64,000 nt of DNA from Anaeramoeba flamelloides. Lineage: Eukaryota > Metamonada > Anaeramoebidae. Shown here piece by piece: positions 36,889-49,759 of the stretch (within the stretch, counting starts at the first letter, position 1; every line of letters begins with the position of its first letter). Location of the stretch: the NCBI GenBank assembly GCA_027625915.1, contig JANTQA010000040.1, positions 496,001 to 560,000 of the forward strand, read 5' to 3'. The position numbers and the translations under genes are program-made. Under the pieces are notes generated by a model. The model saw nothing but the letters and a program-made list of their open reading frames with translations, ran no database searches and was not told the origin of the DNA.

Positions 36889-39800
36889 ACCAAAATGAGA
36901 AAAAAAAAAATTTGTAATTTACAAGTTTTTTAATTGTCTTGCGGAAATAGAGTTGGTAGAACCCATGTAAAGTGTGTGTTCTTGAATTGTGTTGCCGTAT
37001 TCCAAATACAATATCCCGTTTATCCATTTTGAAATTTGATACATTCTTGTTCAATCCTTGTTGTGTGTATTTCTGAAAAGAGTTGAAAATTGTTTTCAGA
37101 TTTACTTCGGCGTCAAACCTTTCAAAGTTATGGGAATGAATAAAAAAAGTTTGATAAGAGACTTTTTTTTTGTACAAACAAATTAAAAAAATGATTAATA
37201 ATTATTTCCTAATTCTTTAACATTCCCAAAATATATACCAATTCGTTTTTCTTGAGTTAATTTACATTTGGAAAATATTTTGTTACTTTAAAAAGAAATA
37301 ATTCCAAAAAGAAAGTAAGTTTGTTCAAATTTTTCTTGTTGTTTCTAAAATTTAGGTTTGTGTGTTCAAATTTGGTTTTCTTGAGTTTGCCTTTTTAAAA
37401 ATAGATTTATTATTAAATAATTTTCAAAATTTCTACAAATAATGGCAAGAGGTTCTATTTCTTTGGATTGATGAATTTGATCATTTCAATAAAAACATTA
37501 TTTGTAACAGATTTTGAAAAAAAAGTTGTGAAGTTAGAATTAAATATTATCAGCAAGGTTTTAGAAATTTAATAATTTCTGATTACAGTCTGGAAAAAAA
37601 GGTGTATGATGTTCTTTTCAATATTAATTGAAGGAATGGAGATCTGGGCAAATTGGAAAAACAGTTTGTAACCTAGAATAGATTTTTGGGAAAAAAAGAA
37701 CATAATGTTTGAAAGGGATAAAATAATTAAATGTTCTCAATATCTTCAACCCCCAGGACAAGGGAAAATTCTCTTTGGCTTGGTAGTGTGTATTTTAAAA
37801 ATTCTTCTGATAGATCACTTGAAAGCCCTCCAGTTTAACAAAAGATATAATTTTACCCTTAAAAAAGGACTAATTGAGAATATATTCCAACTTTTTCGTT
37901 CGATTACAATTTTTTTTATAAATAATAGTACCGTAACACCTTCTTTTTTTGGTAGTAGAGAACATTAGTCTAAGATTTTTATTTGTTTTGATTTTACCAA
38001 GATTCTTTTGGTAATTTTTATACCTATTTTATTTATTCTTAAAAACAATAACATTTGAATTTCAACAACCCTAAAAGTAGAGTCAATTAATTTTCAAAAG
38101 GCAAGAGGTTATAATTTCCAGTTCAACTTTAATGATGTTCTATTTTTTTATCTTTAACTTTTCAAAATTATTTGTAATTGGATAAAACTATTATAATACG
38201 TAATAAAAAAATTAAGGGAGAAGAGTTGGTTTGGAATTTTTTTCAAAAAAATAGCACAACTTTCAGGAACCCAGAGAAAGACACCTCTTTGTCAATATAA
38301 ACGTATTGGTTTTCAAAGTTAATACCAAAGTTTCAATAAAAAAAGAATGCTTCTTGTATTTGAAGTCTAAGTAGGATCCTATTTTCACTTCATTTTCATT
38401 TCCCCATTTGTGTATGTTCAAAGAAATATTTGTTAATGTCTGATCTCTATTTATTGTTTTGGTATTTTTTTATACTTTATATGTTGGTTAGCGAAGAAAC
38501 CTTAGGAAATGTCAGATTTCATCATTAAGAAATATAATAACAAGCCTTTTTATAACATTTTTTTCTTCCTGTACAATAAGAAACCCAAATGAAACTTCAC
38601 ACCGTCTATAGAAAAATAAAAATCAACAAAAACTGTTTCCTATAAAAATTTCATAAAAAAATTATGAATTTGTGAATTTTTCATTTTCTCATAATACACA
38701 CCCAAGTTTTTAATAATTTTATACAGATATTGACAAGATTGGGTTAGATAATGTACAATTATTTATTGAATTTGAAACCGGGATTGGTGGGTTTGAGAAA
38801 TAGATTTTTTTTTTTCATTTTGGATTTTTTAATTTTAACAAATATATAAAAGTAATCTTTTGCATTGGCATTGTTAAAGAATTACATTAACTCTTTACAA
38901 AAAAAAAAAAAAAAAAGAAATTAAAAAATCTAAAATTATCAAAAAATGTGTAAAAAACTATTTTAATATTCGAAAGTATTCAGTAAAACAAAAGAGGATT
39001 TGATAATATATGGGAACAACAAATAAGATTATTAAATTGCGTTTGTAATTTAAAACCCCTGTTATCATACATATAAACACTATAGCCATGTACAACCACG
39101 GTTCTAAACGAACTAACTAAACAAATAAAATAAAAGAAAAGTAAAAATATTATAAATCTTGAAGAGATATTTTAAGTTTAAAAGGTAAAAACCTACATTT
39201 TGAAATTTTTTGATTTTAAAACCCATTTCCAAGAAAGAAAAAAATCAATCTATTTTAGAAAAAAAAAAAAAAATGGCTTAAATTCAGAAAATTCAAAAAA
39301 GGGGGTTAAAAATGGATAGGAATTCAATCTTATCACATTTACTAATGAAAAACTTTCCCAAACGCAATAAAATAGAAATTTATTTTAAATTTTTTTTTTT
39401 GAAAAGAAAAGTAAACTAAGATTAGTTCATAAAAGAAAAATTCAAGAAAAAAAAAAATTTTTTTATGAAAATAAATTGAACAATATAAATTATTAAACAA
39501 CTATAGTCCATATAATAAAAAAATTCCAAAAAAAAAAAAAAAAAAATAGAAGAATTTCATGTTTGTGATTGAGATTGATAAAGTAATATACATTTCTTTA
39601 AAGTTTGAAAAAAGTCGTTTTATAAATTTTTAAAAAAAGAAAAAAAAAAAAAACAATCAAAAAAATATTTAAATAATGTTTAACAGCTTATTTAGTTGGT
39701 TTATAAGAATATTTGAAACAATTGAATTCAAATTTGATAAAATGAATCAATTTGGATTATCTAGATTGGAATTACTTAATTCCTAAATATCTTGAAAAAA

Positions 39801-40542
39801 AAATTTATTTTGAAAAAAATTAATTTCATAAAAAAAGAAAAATTGCAATTTCTACGAAAATTATGTATTGTTATTTAGATATTTTCATGATAAAAACTAT
39901 CTCCTTTAACATAATTAAAATAATTTAAAATAATTACAATAAAAACATTTTTTAGTTCATCTAAAAGAATTATCTAAAAAGGGAGTAAAAAGTAACTATT
40001 ATTTTAGTTATCGTAATGATATTAAGACGGTTTCACATGAATGAAAATTTTCATAAATTGATAAAAAAAATTTTTAAAATATAAGAAATAAAATAGATTT
40101 AATAAAACAGTTTTGATAAAATCATTTAAAACAAATATCTTAAGTGTAATGCCATGTTGGTGATTTTTTTTTTGAAATTGGGATTAGAATAATTTTGATT
40201 TTTATCAGGAACTAATAAAATAAATTACCAATTAATTTGTGATTCACAATTGGTCTCGTAAAATAACAATCAAAAAGAACTTTATTTTTAGAAAAAAAAG
40301 TAAACCTTAATTTACAATTTAAATGGTAACGATTTATAATTTTTGAAAACAAATGTGTTGTTTTTTACATAATGATCTTTATGTGGTTTTTGAGATCCTG
40401 ATGATTTTTTTTTTTTTTCATTTTTTTATTTCTCAAATGAGTTGTTTTTATCCCAAGAATATAAAAACCCTTAAATAAACTCAAAATAATATATTAAAAA
40501 ATAACAACAAATCAGATTAAATCACATTAAGCCAATTATCAA

Positions 40543-40574
<32 letters not shown>

Positions 40575-43012
40575 AATTTTTGCAAATTGGGGAAATATAT
40601 GTATTGTGAAAAAGTATATTAGAAAAGATATTTTTTTTTTGAAATTTGAGTTTTTTGGAATTGTATAATTTTTTTAACTTTTTTTTCTGATTTTCTTTTG
40701 TTTGAAATTGTGAATTTTTGCAATTTTTTTTTTGTTGTTATTAATTTTTTTTTTTTTACAATTGAGTATCTTTATGGGTTTTTGTTATTGTTTTCGAATC
40801 ATTTGTTGTGAATTTTTATCATTGGGGATTTTTTTCAACTTTTTTTTTTCTACTTAGCGAATTTATTGGACAATAAATTCTTTCAAATTTCATTTGAATT
40901 CCGTTCACATTTAAATTAAAATTCAAAATTTTCCAGAAAGTTAAAACGATGCAAACAGCCACATATATACAATTTCATTCAAATTGGAAATAATTTTGAT
41001 TTTTGTAAAATATGAAAATCATTTTTTCATCTTGTAGTTTTTGTTTTCATTCCATTTTTTGAATTATGTGACTTTTTTTTTTGTTGCAAATCAATTATTT
41101 TTTAAAAGATTGGTATTATCTTAATTCTGGACCTTTCCAAAATAGAAGAACTTACATAAAATTAGCCAATAGCATCTAACCATTTGATCGATCAATATTC
41201 CTCATAGATATTCAACAAATGTACCTATTTTTTTTATGCTCTCTCCAAAAATTTTTGATACGCACTTGATTTATTTGTAATAATACTTATTTATTTTTTG
41301 TTATGTGGGTGTTGTAATTTGTAAATAAATGTTAAAATTTCAATTAGAAATGGTTCTAATTTGGTATTTCTTCCGAGAACTGATTAAATAAGATTTTTTT
41401 TTCAAAAATTTAATTTTGGTCTGATAAAAATTTTGAATTAGGTTTATATTAAAAAAAAATAATTTTTTGATAATTATGAGAAAAAAATTACCATCATTTT
41501 TAGAAGCCTTAGTCAACAATTGGAAAATTTTTGAGTCTTTGAAAATTTTTCTAAATATTGATTTAGGTGTTATTTAAGAACCCCTACGTAGCTTAGAATA
41601 TCTTCAAGAGACATGATGCGCTATATGATACCTAGTTTTCATTTAATTTTAGAAATGAAAACAAAATTTACAAAATTTTCTTTTGATTTATTAAATCAAA
41701 AAAAAAAAAAAAAAAAAAAAAAAGGCAAATTTATCTAAAATTGAAAAGAATTAGTGAAAAATTAAAGATTGTGTGTGCTCAACCCTTTTGGAATCGAGAC
41801 AATCTAAAGTGATGTTCCATTTAGTACCCATGTGTTTTTTTTTTTTAATTTAAGAAAATTTCTTTTTATTCCTTATATTTAAAAAAAAAAAAAAACCTCG
41901 AACACTTCACAAATAAATAGAAAACTCAAAAAAACTTAACGAAAAACTAACCATTATACAGATAAATTTGAAACTCAAGAAAATCAAATAATGATTTTCC
42001 AGTATTCAAAACAATGGAGAAAAATCAAAGATTTTACTCAATTATTTTCAATTCTCGGAAAGTTAATGGTAGTTTTTAAAAATTCGAGAAATAATACATT
42101 AAAATCAAAGATTTTAATCTGTTCTTTTAAATTATGGGAAACCCAATGGAGTGCCCCAACACGAAGTAGAGAACCGGATAGTATTTATATTTTCCAGAAT
42201 TCGAAAGCGTAGGGTTGAATCAAAGATTTTACTCAATTCTTTTAATTCTGGAAAACCTAACAAAAAGTGCCGTCGAGTGCCGTCAAGTACCAAGGTTTTT
42301 TCTAATTTTTGAAATAAAACGAAAATTAAATAAATTTTCCATTTATTTCTTGAATTAAAAAAAAACCTAATTGTAAATAAGAGAAATTACAACCACTCAG
42401 TGAAATAGTAAATAAATGATCAAAAGAATTCTTTTTTCAGGGAAAAAAAGAATTTAAGTTTACGTAATGTTTTTAAAATAGCATTTGAAAACTTTTTTTC
42501 CCTCGTTTTTTAAATGAATTCCCGATAGTTCTACATATTAATTTCATTTTCTTCCACCCAAATTGTGTAGATTGGTAAGGGTAAAATTTTTCAATTTTAT
42601 TGCATTTATGGGTGATTTAATTCTTATTATTATGTGTTTGATTTAGGTTCTAAAAGATTCTAATCAAAAAAAAAAAACAAACAATTCAAAAAGGAGTGAA
42701 GAAAAAGTAAAAATTAAAGAGAAATTTAATTTTTATTTAAAAAATTAATTGAAGGGTTGACAACCATCAAAATAAAAGAAAGAGGAAAGAAAAAAAAAAA
42801 AAAAACAATAATTAGAAAGATCCTTTTTTGTTTTAACTAGTAACCAATTAAAAATGATCAGGTTTGTTTAATTTTTTAATATGAAGAGAATTCAAAGTAG
42901 TAAGAAAAAAAAAGGATAAAATTCGTAAAAAATACGGAAAATTATAAAAAAAAATGAAGGGAATTGGGCTCTGATTTTTTTTATTTTTTTTTAAAATGAG
43001 TAAGGCTTTGAA
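36889..43012. other. Gene-poor spacer
   Basis: May contain the 5' exon of DENND6 in its first 300 bases. The 87-codon frame at 37705-37968 (MFERDKIIKCSQYLQPPGQG) has no recognisable domain and no partner. Poly-A runs occur at 40541-40573 and 41698-41722, and a repeat block at 41896-42362. Otherwise it is AT-rich sequence with nothing I can name. Confidence 0.5.
41896..42362. repeat. Compound repeat block, tandem units and inverted arms
   Basis: Three copies of a unit around ATCAAAGATTTTACTCAATT (near 42028, 42109 and 42217), the first and third followed by GGAAAACC-like or related ends. Near 41896-41945 is an inverse of the 45.6 kb unit (AACACTTCACAAATAAATAG). GTGCCGTCAAGTACC near 42280 recurs at about 45607. 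The last arm, GGTTTTTTCTAATTTTTGAA, is inverted at TTCTTGAATTAAAAAAAAAC. Confidence 0.6.
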
Positions 43013-44363
43013 TTATTTTTTATTGTTTGAAGTTTGCCCAATAATTTTTTTGGAGTAAATGTTATAAAAGTTAACTTTTTCACCTGTGATTGGTAATTTT
43101 CTTCTAAGGCTTTTGAATGTTGTGTCTCCCATTTCTAAGTAATTGAGTTGTAATGCTTTTTGGTATTTATGCTCAGTTTCAAAAATTGCTTTAGCGATTG
43201 AAGTACCAGTGCTTTCAGGATCCTTGAAAGAATTGAAAAGTATGGAAAAAATTATTTCGAAAAAAAGTTAAGTATAAAGAGAGGAGGTTAGAAAAGTAAA
43301 ACAAAAATCAGAAAACATAAAGGAAAAGAAAAAAAAAAAAAATGTGAAAAATCTTTACAGATACTGTGACATCTACTGATTCTTCTTTTAATGTATTTAA
43401 TTGTACATTACCAGCTTCATAAAGATGAACTAAAGTCTTGATGGTTCCTTTCATCTTAACTTTACCATTTTTAATGTTTAATTTCCAAACAGATCTCCAA
43501 GTTCCATTCCTTTTTGCAAAAAAAATTAAAAACAAAAAAAAAAAAAAAGATAAAAAAAAAAGAAAAAAAAATAAAAATAAAAATTAAAAAATTAATAAAA
43601 AAAAAATAAAAAACAAAGCAAAACAAAACACAAAAAAGTTTTTTTTTAAAAAAAAAATTTTCCCTTTAAAAAAAGGAGAAAAAAAAAAAAAAACAAAGCC
43701 AAAACAACAAACAAAGAAAAAAGGGATATTTTTACCAGTAATTTTGAGGAGAGTATTTTTTAGCAGAAATACAGATTACGATCTCCTTTCCTTTTTGTTC
43801 ATAAACAGTAGCTGAGTGGTCTGCAAAGTATTCAAAAACGTATTGGTTAATCGCCATATCAATGGCTGATCGATAGTCTTCTACTGCTGAAAAAATTTCA
43901 GAGCTTTCTGCTTCTCTGAATTCACCTGAGAAGGTTTGTTGGATATGATCAAATGAATATACACGTTTCGATCTTGGATCTAAATAGGTGTTTGGGGAAA
44001 GTTCACCATATTCAGTAATAAGAAGTGGATAGTCAAGTTCTGGGAGTTCAGTTGCATACATTTGTGTTTTGTTATATTCACGGAATGCAGAGAGTGCGGT
44101 TTGGTTAAGTAAATTGTCGTTGTCAAGAAGTACTCTCACATCTAAAATTATTTTCAAAAAAAAAAAAAAAATAAAAAAAGGAAAAAAAAGTTTTTGTTGG
44201 TGATTAAAAAAGAAATTTAAGAAAAAAAAAAAAAAAAAGAAAAATAAAAAAAAAACAAGTAAAGCATACCAGTAAGAACTTCATTAATTTCACCTGGTGG
44301 TGAAGACAACATGAAGTGAACTGCAATCTTTAATTTTTCTTCATCAGAAATTTCGTATGACAT
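43013..44363 (-). CDS. CAPZA: F-actin capping protein alpha subunit, 4 exons
   Basis: The alpha half of the CapZ heterodimer, which caps actin barbed ends. Exons are 44363-44270, 44141-43736, 43509-43359 and 43222-43013. Introns are 128, 226 and 136 nt. All junctions hold frame: LT(G|AT)VRVLLDNDNLL, QNY(TG|G)NGTWRSVWKL, and VTVS|DPESTGTS. The donors are GTATGC, GTAAAA and GTAAAG. Spliced length is 861 nt, giving 286 aa, the same as human CAPZA1. Landmarks: SDEEKLKIAVHFMLSSPPGE at the start, LLITEYGELSPNTYLDPRSK, KKYSPQNYWNGTWRS, LYEAGNVQLNTLKEESV, and GDTTFKSLRRKLPIT near the end, which contains the conserved C-terminal signature. The ATG at 44363 is supported by alignment of the first residues. 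No beta subunit gene was seen in the window. Confidence 0.96.
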
Positions 44364-45589
44364 GTTAAGTTTAAGAGTTAAAAAGCTAAAAAAATGATTT
44401 TTATGATTTGAAAATAATTCTCCATTCAACCTCATAAAATGACTTGAAATATTAGTTCGAGTTAACTATTAGTTATAAGTTGACTGGCTACTCTAAGAAA
44501 ATTCCAAATGTTTCGTGAAATTTTTATTTAATTGGAGAAAATACCGAAATTTGTTGATGGTTTTTGGGAAATTTCAAAGCTTCTTTCTGTTACATTTTTC
44601 AAAATAATTCCAAATAATTTAACATATTCACTATCTTTTTGAAGACCTTCCAACACCTAACTGTTTTGTTGATCAACAAGAAATACACCTCTTATAAATT
44701 TCATATCAAGTTTTCAAGAAGAAAAAGGTTATTCATCTGAAAAAGAACATCATGTGTACTGTATTTATTCTTTTCTTGATGAGCTTTCACAAACAAATAT
44801 TTCCACCAACGAACATGATTTTTTTAGTGTAATTAATGTTTTTTTTCATACAGCCCTCAAAACAATCTGTATTTTGTTTTTTTTGGAATAACCAACAACA
44901 ATAAAAAGGAAATTTTCATTTTTTTCAAAACAAAGACACAAATTTGCCGCTTTTTACCATCCAAAGTCCTAACAAACTATACCAAACCAAACCACAACCA
45001 AGATTAATTACAAATTGCAAATTACAAACACTAAATACAAACCAAAAGAAAATTCAAATTCCAGACAATAAAAAATAATCAAATAATGCGAAACCAAACC
45101 TATACCCAATTCCCAAACACACTGTAAACCAAACACCAAACCAACCCAGCACCAAAGCAAAGAAAAAGATAAAAAACACTAAAATGTACTTGCCAAAAAC
45201 AAAAAAACAAAACACCAAAAGAGATCAGAATTTATTGAAAACTTTTAACAAGCTTGAAAAATTCAAGTTAGACAAAAATATTTCATTTTTTACCATTTCG
45301 CCCTTGTTAATTAAGTTTATTCACCGTATAACCAACACCCCAGTACTTAAAAATCTTGAGGCTATTGCATTTAATTATGTTAGTAGTACCACCTTTTTTA
45401 AAAGTCTAGTCTAGAAAAAAAGTTCTATTTTGTAGTAAAAATTTTTAAATGGATACGACAATGAACTTTAGTTTATTCAACTTGGAGACATTTTTTTGAT
45501 TGATAATAACTAATAATTTTGAAAACACTCCATTCATCTAATAAAACTGAAATAGAGAAAAAAATTCCAAATGATAAATATTGTCGTGT

Positions 45590-46012
45590 CTGTAGAGTAC
45601 GTAGAGTGCCGTCAAGTACCTAGGTTTTCTTGAGGTTTTCTGTTTTATCTGTGAAGTGTTCTTGGTTTTTTTGAGGTTTTCTGTTTTATCTGTTGAAGTG
45701 TTCTAGGTTTTTTTTTACTTTAGAAATAAACGAAATTTTATTTAATTTTAGGTTTATTTCTGAAATTAAAAAAAACCTAACACGGGTGTCCTAGGTTTTC
45801 TTGAAGTTTTATGTTTTATTTGTTAAGTGTTCTATGTTTTTTTGAGGTTTTCTATTTTATTTATGAAGTGTTCTAGGTTTTTTTTACTTTTTCTATTATA
45901 TTTCGAAAATCTATTGATTTTCTAAACAAATAGAAAACTCAAAAAAAACAACGAAAATCAATAGTTTTTCCAAATAAACAAAAAACTCAAGAAAACCTAA
46001 CGGAAAAATAAA
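45590..46012. repeat. About 42-bp tandem repeat block with inverted half
   Basis: The unit is about AGGTTTTCTTGAGGTTTTCT followed by GTTTTATCTGTGAAGTGTTCT. It occurs at least four times between 45625 and 45885, partly interrupted by an inverted segment (AAATAAACGAAATTTTATTT to AAAAAAAACCTAACACGG). The block then turns into its inverse (AAATAGAAAACTCAAAAAAA, then CTCAAGAAAACCTAACGG), so it can fold back on itself. Confidence 0.7.
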
Positions 46013-48151
46013 AAAAAAATAATTTTTTTCAATTTAAATTAATAAATAATTCTTTAATATTAAAGATAATTAATTATCGTTATTAAGATATTTATTAAAT
46101 ATAAAATTCTTGTAAAATATATTATTATAGCAACTTTAAGATTATTGCTAAATAATTTCAAAATTTTTATAATTAAATTTGTAAAATAATATTAATATAC
46201 CCTGGAAAATCTATTTTTTTAACTTAAATTCATAAATACCTTTAAAGATAATTTTTGATCAAAGATTTCTTATAAACCAATCGGTGTTTATTATAAGCAA
46301 AGTTATCAAAAAGTGCAAAATTAGCAAATTTTTAATTTTTTCGATAAAAATTTTTAATGATCTTGTTTGACTAATAGAAGTATAACCAAATAAATATAAA
46401 ATTGAAGAAAAAATAACTCTGTAATACACAGTAAGCCCATTTCTCCTTTGTATTTATTATTGAATAAAATTTATATTTTCTGAATTAATAACCAATTTTT
46501 GTTTCTGAATTTCAATCAAATAATTCAAATAAATTAAAATGTCGTTTATTTGTTTATTTATTTTTTTGTTAATTTTTTTATTTGTTGTAGGTTTGCCAGT
46601 GGGTATTGTTTTTTTTAAAGATACGTTTTAAAAGTAAAATAAAATAAAAACAAAGAGTATCTAGTTTAACCAATAACAAAAAATCTACCGAATATTACAA
46701 TTATTTCTATTTTATCAAGCATTTACCTTAAGGGATTATTCTCTATTATTATTTTTTTTTTTGGCCAATTTATAAATAAAGATTCCTTATCTAGAAATAT
46801 ATTTAATATTGATAATAAATAAGTTTTTTCAAATCTAAGTAATTTGCAAAAATTTTTCTCTATCTCTATTAAATTTAGGTAAAAAAAATTAATAGAGACT
46901 AGTCCCTTAAGAAGGGCCTGGAAGTGTTTGAAAGCCTTGTAAAACCCTTCAGGTGTTTGAAAGGTCGTAAAGACTCAGAAATTTTCTATATAAATGGAAT
47001 GGGATTATTTAAAGTAAAAAAATATTTTTTCTTTTTTTCCATTACAAAAGTATAATAGGATCAAAATAACAATAAGGTATTTTAAATGAATACTTGAATA
47101 TTTAATAGAAGTATTTTACAAAAATTGATTTTTTTAGCTTCCCAGGTTAAAAAATCAAAAGGTAAAAAAGATTAATTTTCCTTCTGTTGATGATCGATTA
47201 AAAAAATCTTTAAACTTTAGTTGTTTTTTCTGTACAATAACCAGATACTAGAAGAAGAATAATAATAAGAACAAAACAAAGTTTTAAAATAATCTTAATA
47301 ATCATTGACAATATGGCTAGGTTAATTGGAAAGGGTTTGAAAAGTTATCGATACTTTTTAAACTTTCATAGAAGAAAGACAATGTTTTCACCCAAGAAAA
47401 CTTTATTGGAAGAATGCACGAGGGATTGGTTGAATTAGAAACATTTTTATTCAGTACAATTTACAACAATACGATAGACGAAGAACGATTGGTTACATTT
47501 TGTGATTGCTGTTGTTGATCTTAAAGAGCCCATCAATTGAAAATACAATGAAACTCTTTGATCTAATTCTTTTTTATATTGAATAGTTAATTTTAGGAAT
47601 TTTTTTTTAAAAAGTATAACTTTTTTTTCTCAAGAATCTATTTTTTGATCAAAGAAAATTTTTCTTATTTAAAAATATTGTTCTATTGTCCCTAAAAGTC
47701 ATCATTTTATATTTCAATTTAATTCATTTTTCTTAGCATATTTTGACATTCATGAACATTTTTAAATACTTATCAGGATTTTATAGAATAAGGGATATAA
47801 ATAATTATTGAGATTGTATTGGATATCAAAATTTTCTATAATATCGCAATTTGTGGCATTATCATGATTGTATTGATTTTTGAAATTTTTGTTCATTATC
47901 ACCTTTTTATCAAAATAATCCCGATTTTTGTAACTTTATCACGAACTGAAAAAGATACTGTCAAATTGTTATTCATGAAAATTTTTGAAAATTCAGTAAA
48001 TTTGGGATTAATGGTCTAATTTGAAAAATGATTCTTGTAAAATAAATCCCATTTTGCACTTAAAATTATTTTGGGAAACTTAAAAATATTATTACTAATG
48101 TCTAATAAATGAAAAATAAATTTTGATTAATTTCCCTTTTTGAAATATTTT

Positions 48152-48672
48152 GACTTAAGGACTACAAACCCACCCTTGAAAGCGTTGAATTATTATACTA
48201 TTTCACTTCCACTTCTCAAAATGATTTTTTATTCTGAAGAAATTTGAAAAAAAATAAAAAAAAACATATTTTGTCATCTTTACCTATCCACGAAACTTTT
48301 TTTCTTTGTTTTTTTTCAATCTCAATGAATAGGGAAATTAAAAATAACAAAAAAATAATTGCAAAAAAATGGTTTTTCGGGATTTTCAAGTGTAAGTTCA
48401 AATTTGAGAACAAGACAAACTTTTAAAATCAAACGTATAAAATATTTAGAACAACAAGAGGAATACTACTTTGAGTTCAGAAATTAGAAATGGAAATTCT
48501 AAAATATTAAAATCAAATTTTATCAAGATCTTTCAATATAAAAATTGCGAAAATTGCTCATTCTTTCTCAGAAATTCTCACTTGTAAATATTACTGAGAT
48601 TATAAAACTCTTCCAAGGGTGTTTTTATTCATTATTTCACTATTTTCATCTGCAAATCTAGTCCTTAATAGT
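48152..48672. mobile_element. Possible MITE with TTAAGGACTA ends
   Basis: The left end reads TTAAGGACTACAAACC. The right end reads ATCTAGTCCTTAA, its inverse. Inward, CACCCTTGAAAGCGTTGAAT on the left mirrors a TCTTCCAAGGGTG block on the right. About 520 bp. The TTAA at both ends could be a target site of piggyBac-like elements, but that is a guess. Short hydrophobic frames inside are not convincing genes. Confidence 0.4.
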
Positions 48673-48954
48673 TTTGAATAAAGATATTATCATTTTAAGG
48701 TTGTGAAAAATGTAAAATTGTTTGATCTTCTAAATATTAGCTGGAAAGAACTGTTTTGAAAAAAGATTGTTATAAGATTTAAAAAAATCAAAAAGCGAAT
48801 AAAAAAGTTTTTTCATTTTTTAGAATTTATTGGTATACAACATGATAATTAACCACTCAGGTTTTATAAAGTTATATAATATTTTTTGAAATAGTTGATT
48901 AAGTTGATAAAAAGCTTGAGCACATTCGATTTAAAGTATCTTTATGAAACTTCT

Positions 48955-49438
48955 TACTTCAGTAATCCAAATAATGCGTGCACCACTACTATCATCCTTG
49001 TTTTAAAAATATAATCCGTGCTTTTTTTTTCTTGTTCCAAGGCAACGTCCAATAAACTACCAAATAGTAGACCTAAGTTCAAATCAATTTTGAAAGGAAA
49101 CACCAGGTTATTTTATGTAAAATTTAAATTAGAAATGCAATTAATTCAAATTTTTCCATAATATTCTCAATCCATTTTGAAATTTTTTGTTTTTTTTGAT
49201 TAAAAATGTTATGAAATAATTACTCTATTTTTTGAGATAAATTTTACAATTTGATCCTTTATTTTTAGAATTTCTTTTTATATATTAGAAGTTTAAGAAA
49301 TCACTACCATATTTATTTAAGGTTTGTTTATCAATTTCTTTGGTCGTTTTATATTTTAGTCTTCTATAATAGAAACACATGCTTTTTATTTTGAAACTTG
49401 GATTAAATTTTTTTGTATGCTTTATTGTGGCTACAGTA
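48955..49438. mobile_element. MITE family C, copy 2
   Basis: Matches 22388-22981 from AATAATGCGTGC through TGCTTTTTTTTTCTTGTTCC, ACTACCAAATAGTA and TGAAACTTGGATTAAATTTT to the end GTGGCTACAGTA. The ends are inverted (CAGTAATCC against the reverse of GGCTACAGTA). About 100 bp shorter than copy 1. Confidence 0.6.
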
Positions 49439-49759
49439 ATATTCCTATTTAAGTTACAATATTCTATTTGTTGTTAATTGATTCTCCAAAGTCATTCAAT
49501 AATTTTGTTTGTAAGTTCTTTGGTGATTAATAATAGTTTGATTGAAATAGTTATTGGAGAATAAAAAACGAGTTAATTCTCATAAAATTTTACTTGTTTG
49601 ACCAAACAAATAATTGAAAAAAAAATCTATAATAGTGTTCAATACTTTAAGTCAATAAAAGACAGCTTTTTGTGGGTACTTTGTCAAAATTAAATTCACT
49701 TCCAATTTACATCAAAAAAGATTTCATTTTTTCGAAAAACCTGATAAAATATTTATTTC

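Larger units (their letters stand above)
44364..49759. other. Gene-poor spacer between CapZ alpha and the membrane-protein exons
   Basis: Contains a G-poor, A/C-rich stretch (about 44976-45180) leading into a 76-codon frame at 45184-45414 (MYLPKTKKQNTKRDQNLLKT, later NTPVLKNLEAIAFNYVSSTT), which I cannot assign. Also a tandem repeat block (45590-46012), a 30-codon hydrophobic frame at about 46539-46631, a short protein-like frame near 47382-47520 (FTQENFIGRMHEGLVELETF), a TTAAGGAC-ended element (48152-48672) and a family C copy (48955-49438). No gene is firm. Confidence 0.45.

Noticed and set aside
37705-37968. 87-codon frame MFERDKIIKCSQYLQPPGQG
   Set aside because: No recognisable domain, splice partner or repeat-family link. 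Length alone is weak evidence.
46539-46631. 30-codon hydrophobic frame MSFICLFIFLLIFLFVVGLP
   Set aside because: T-rich DNA yields such frames by chance. No downstream exon could be linked.
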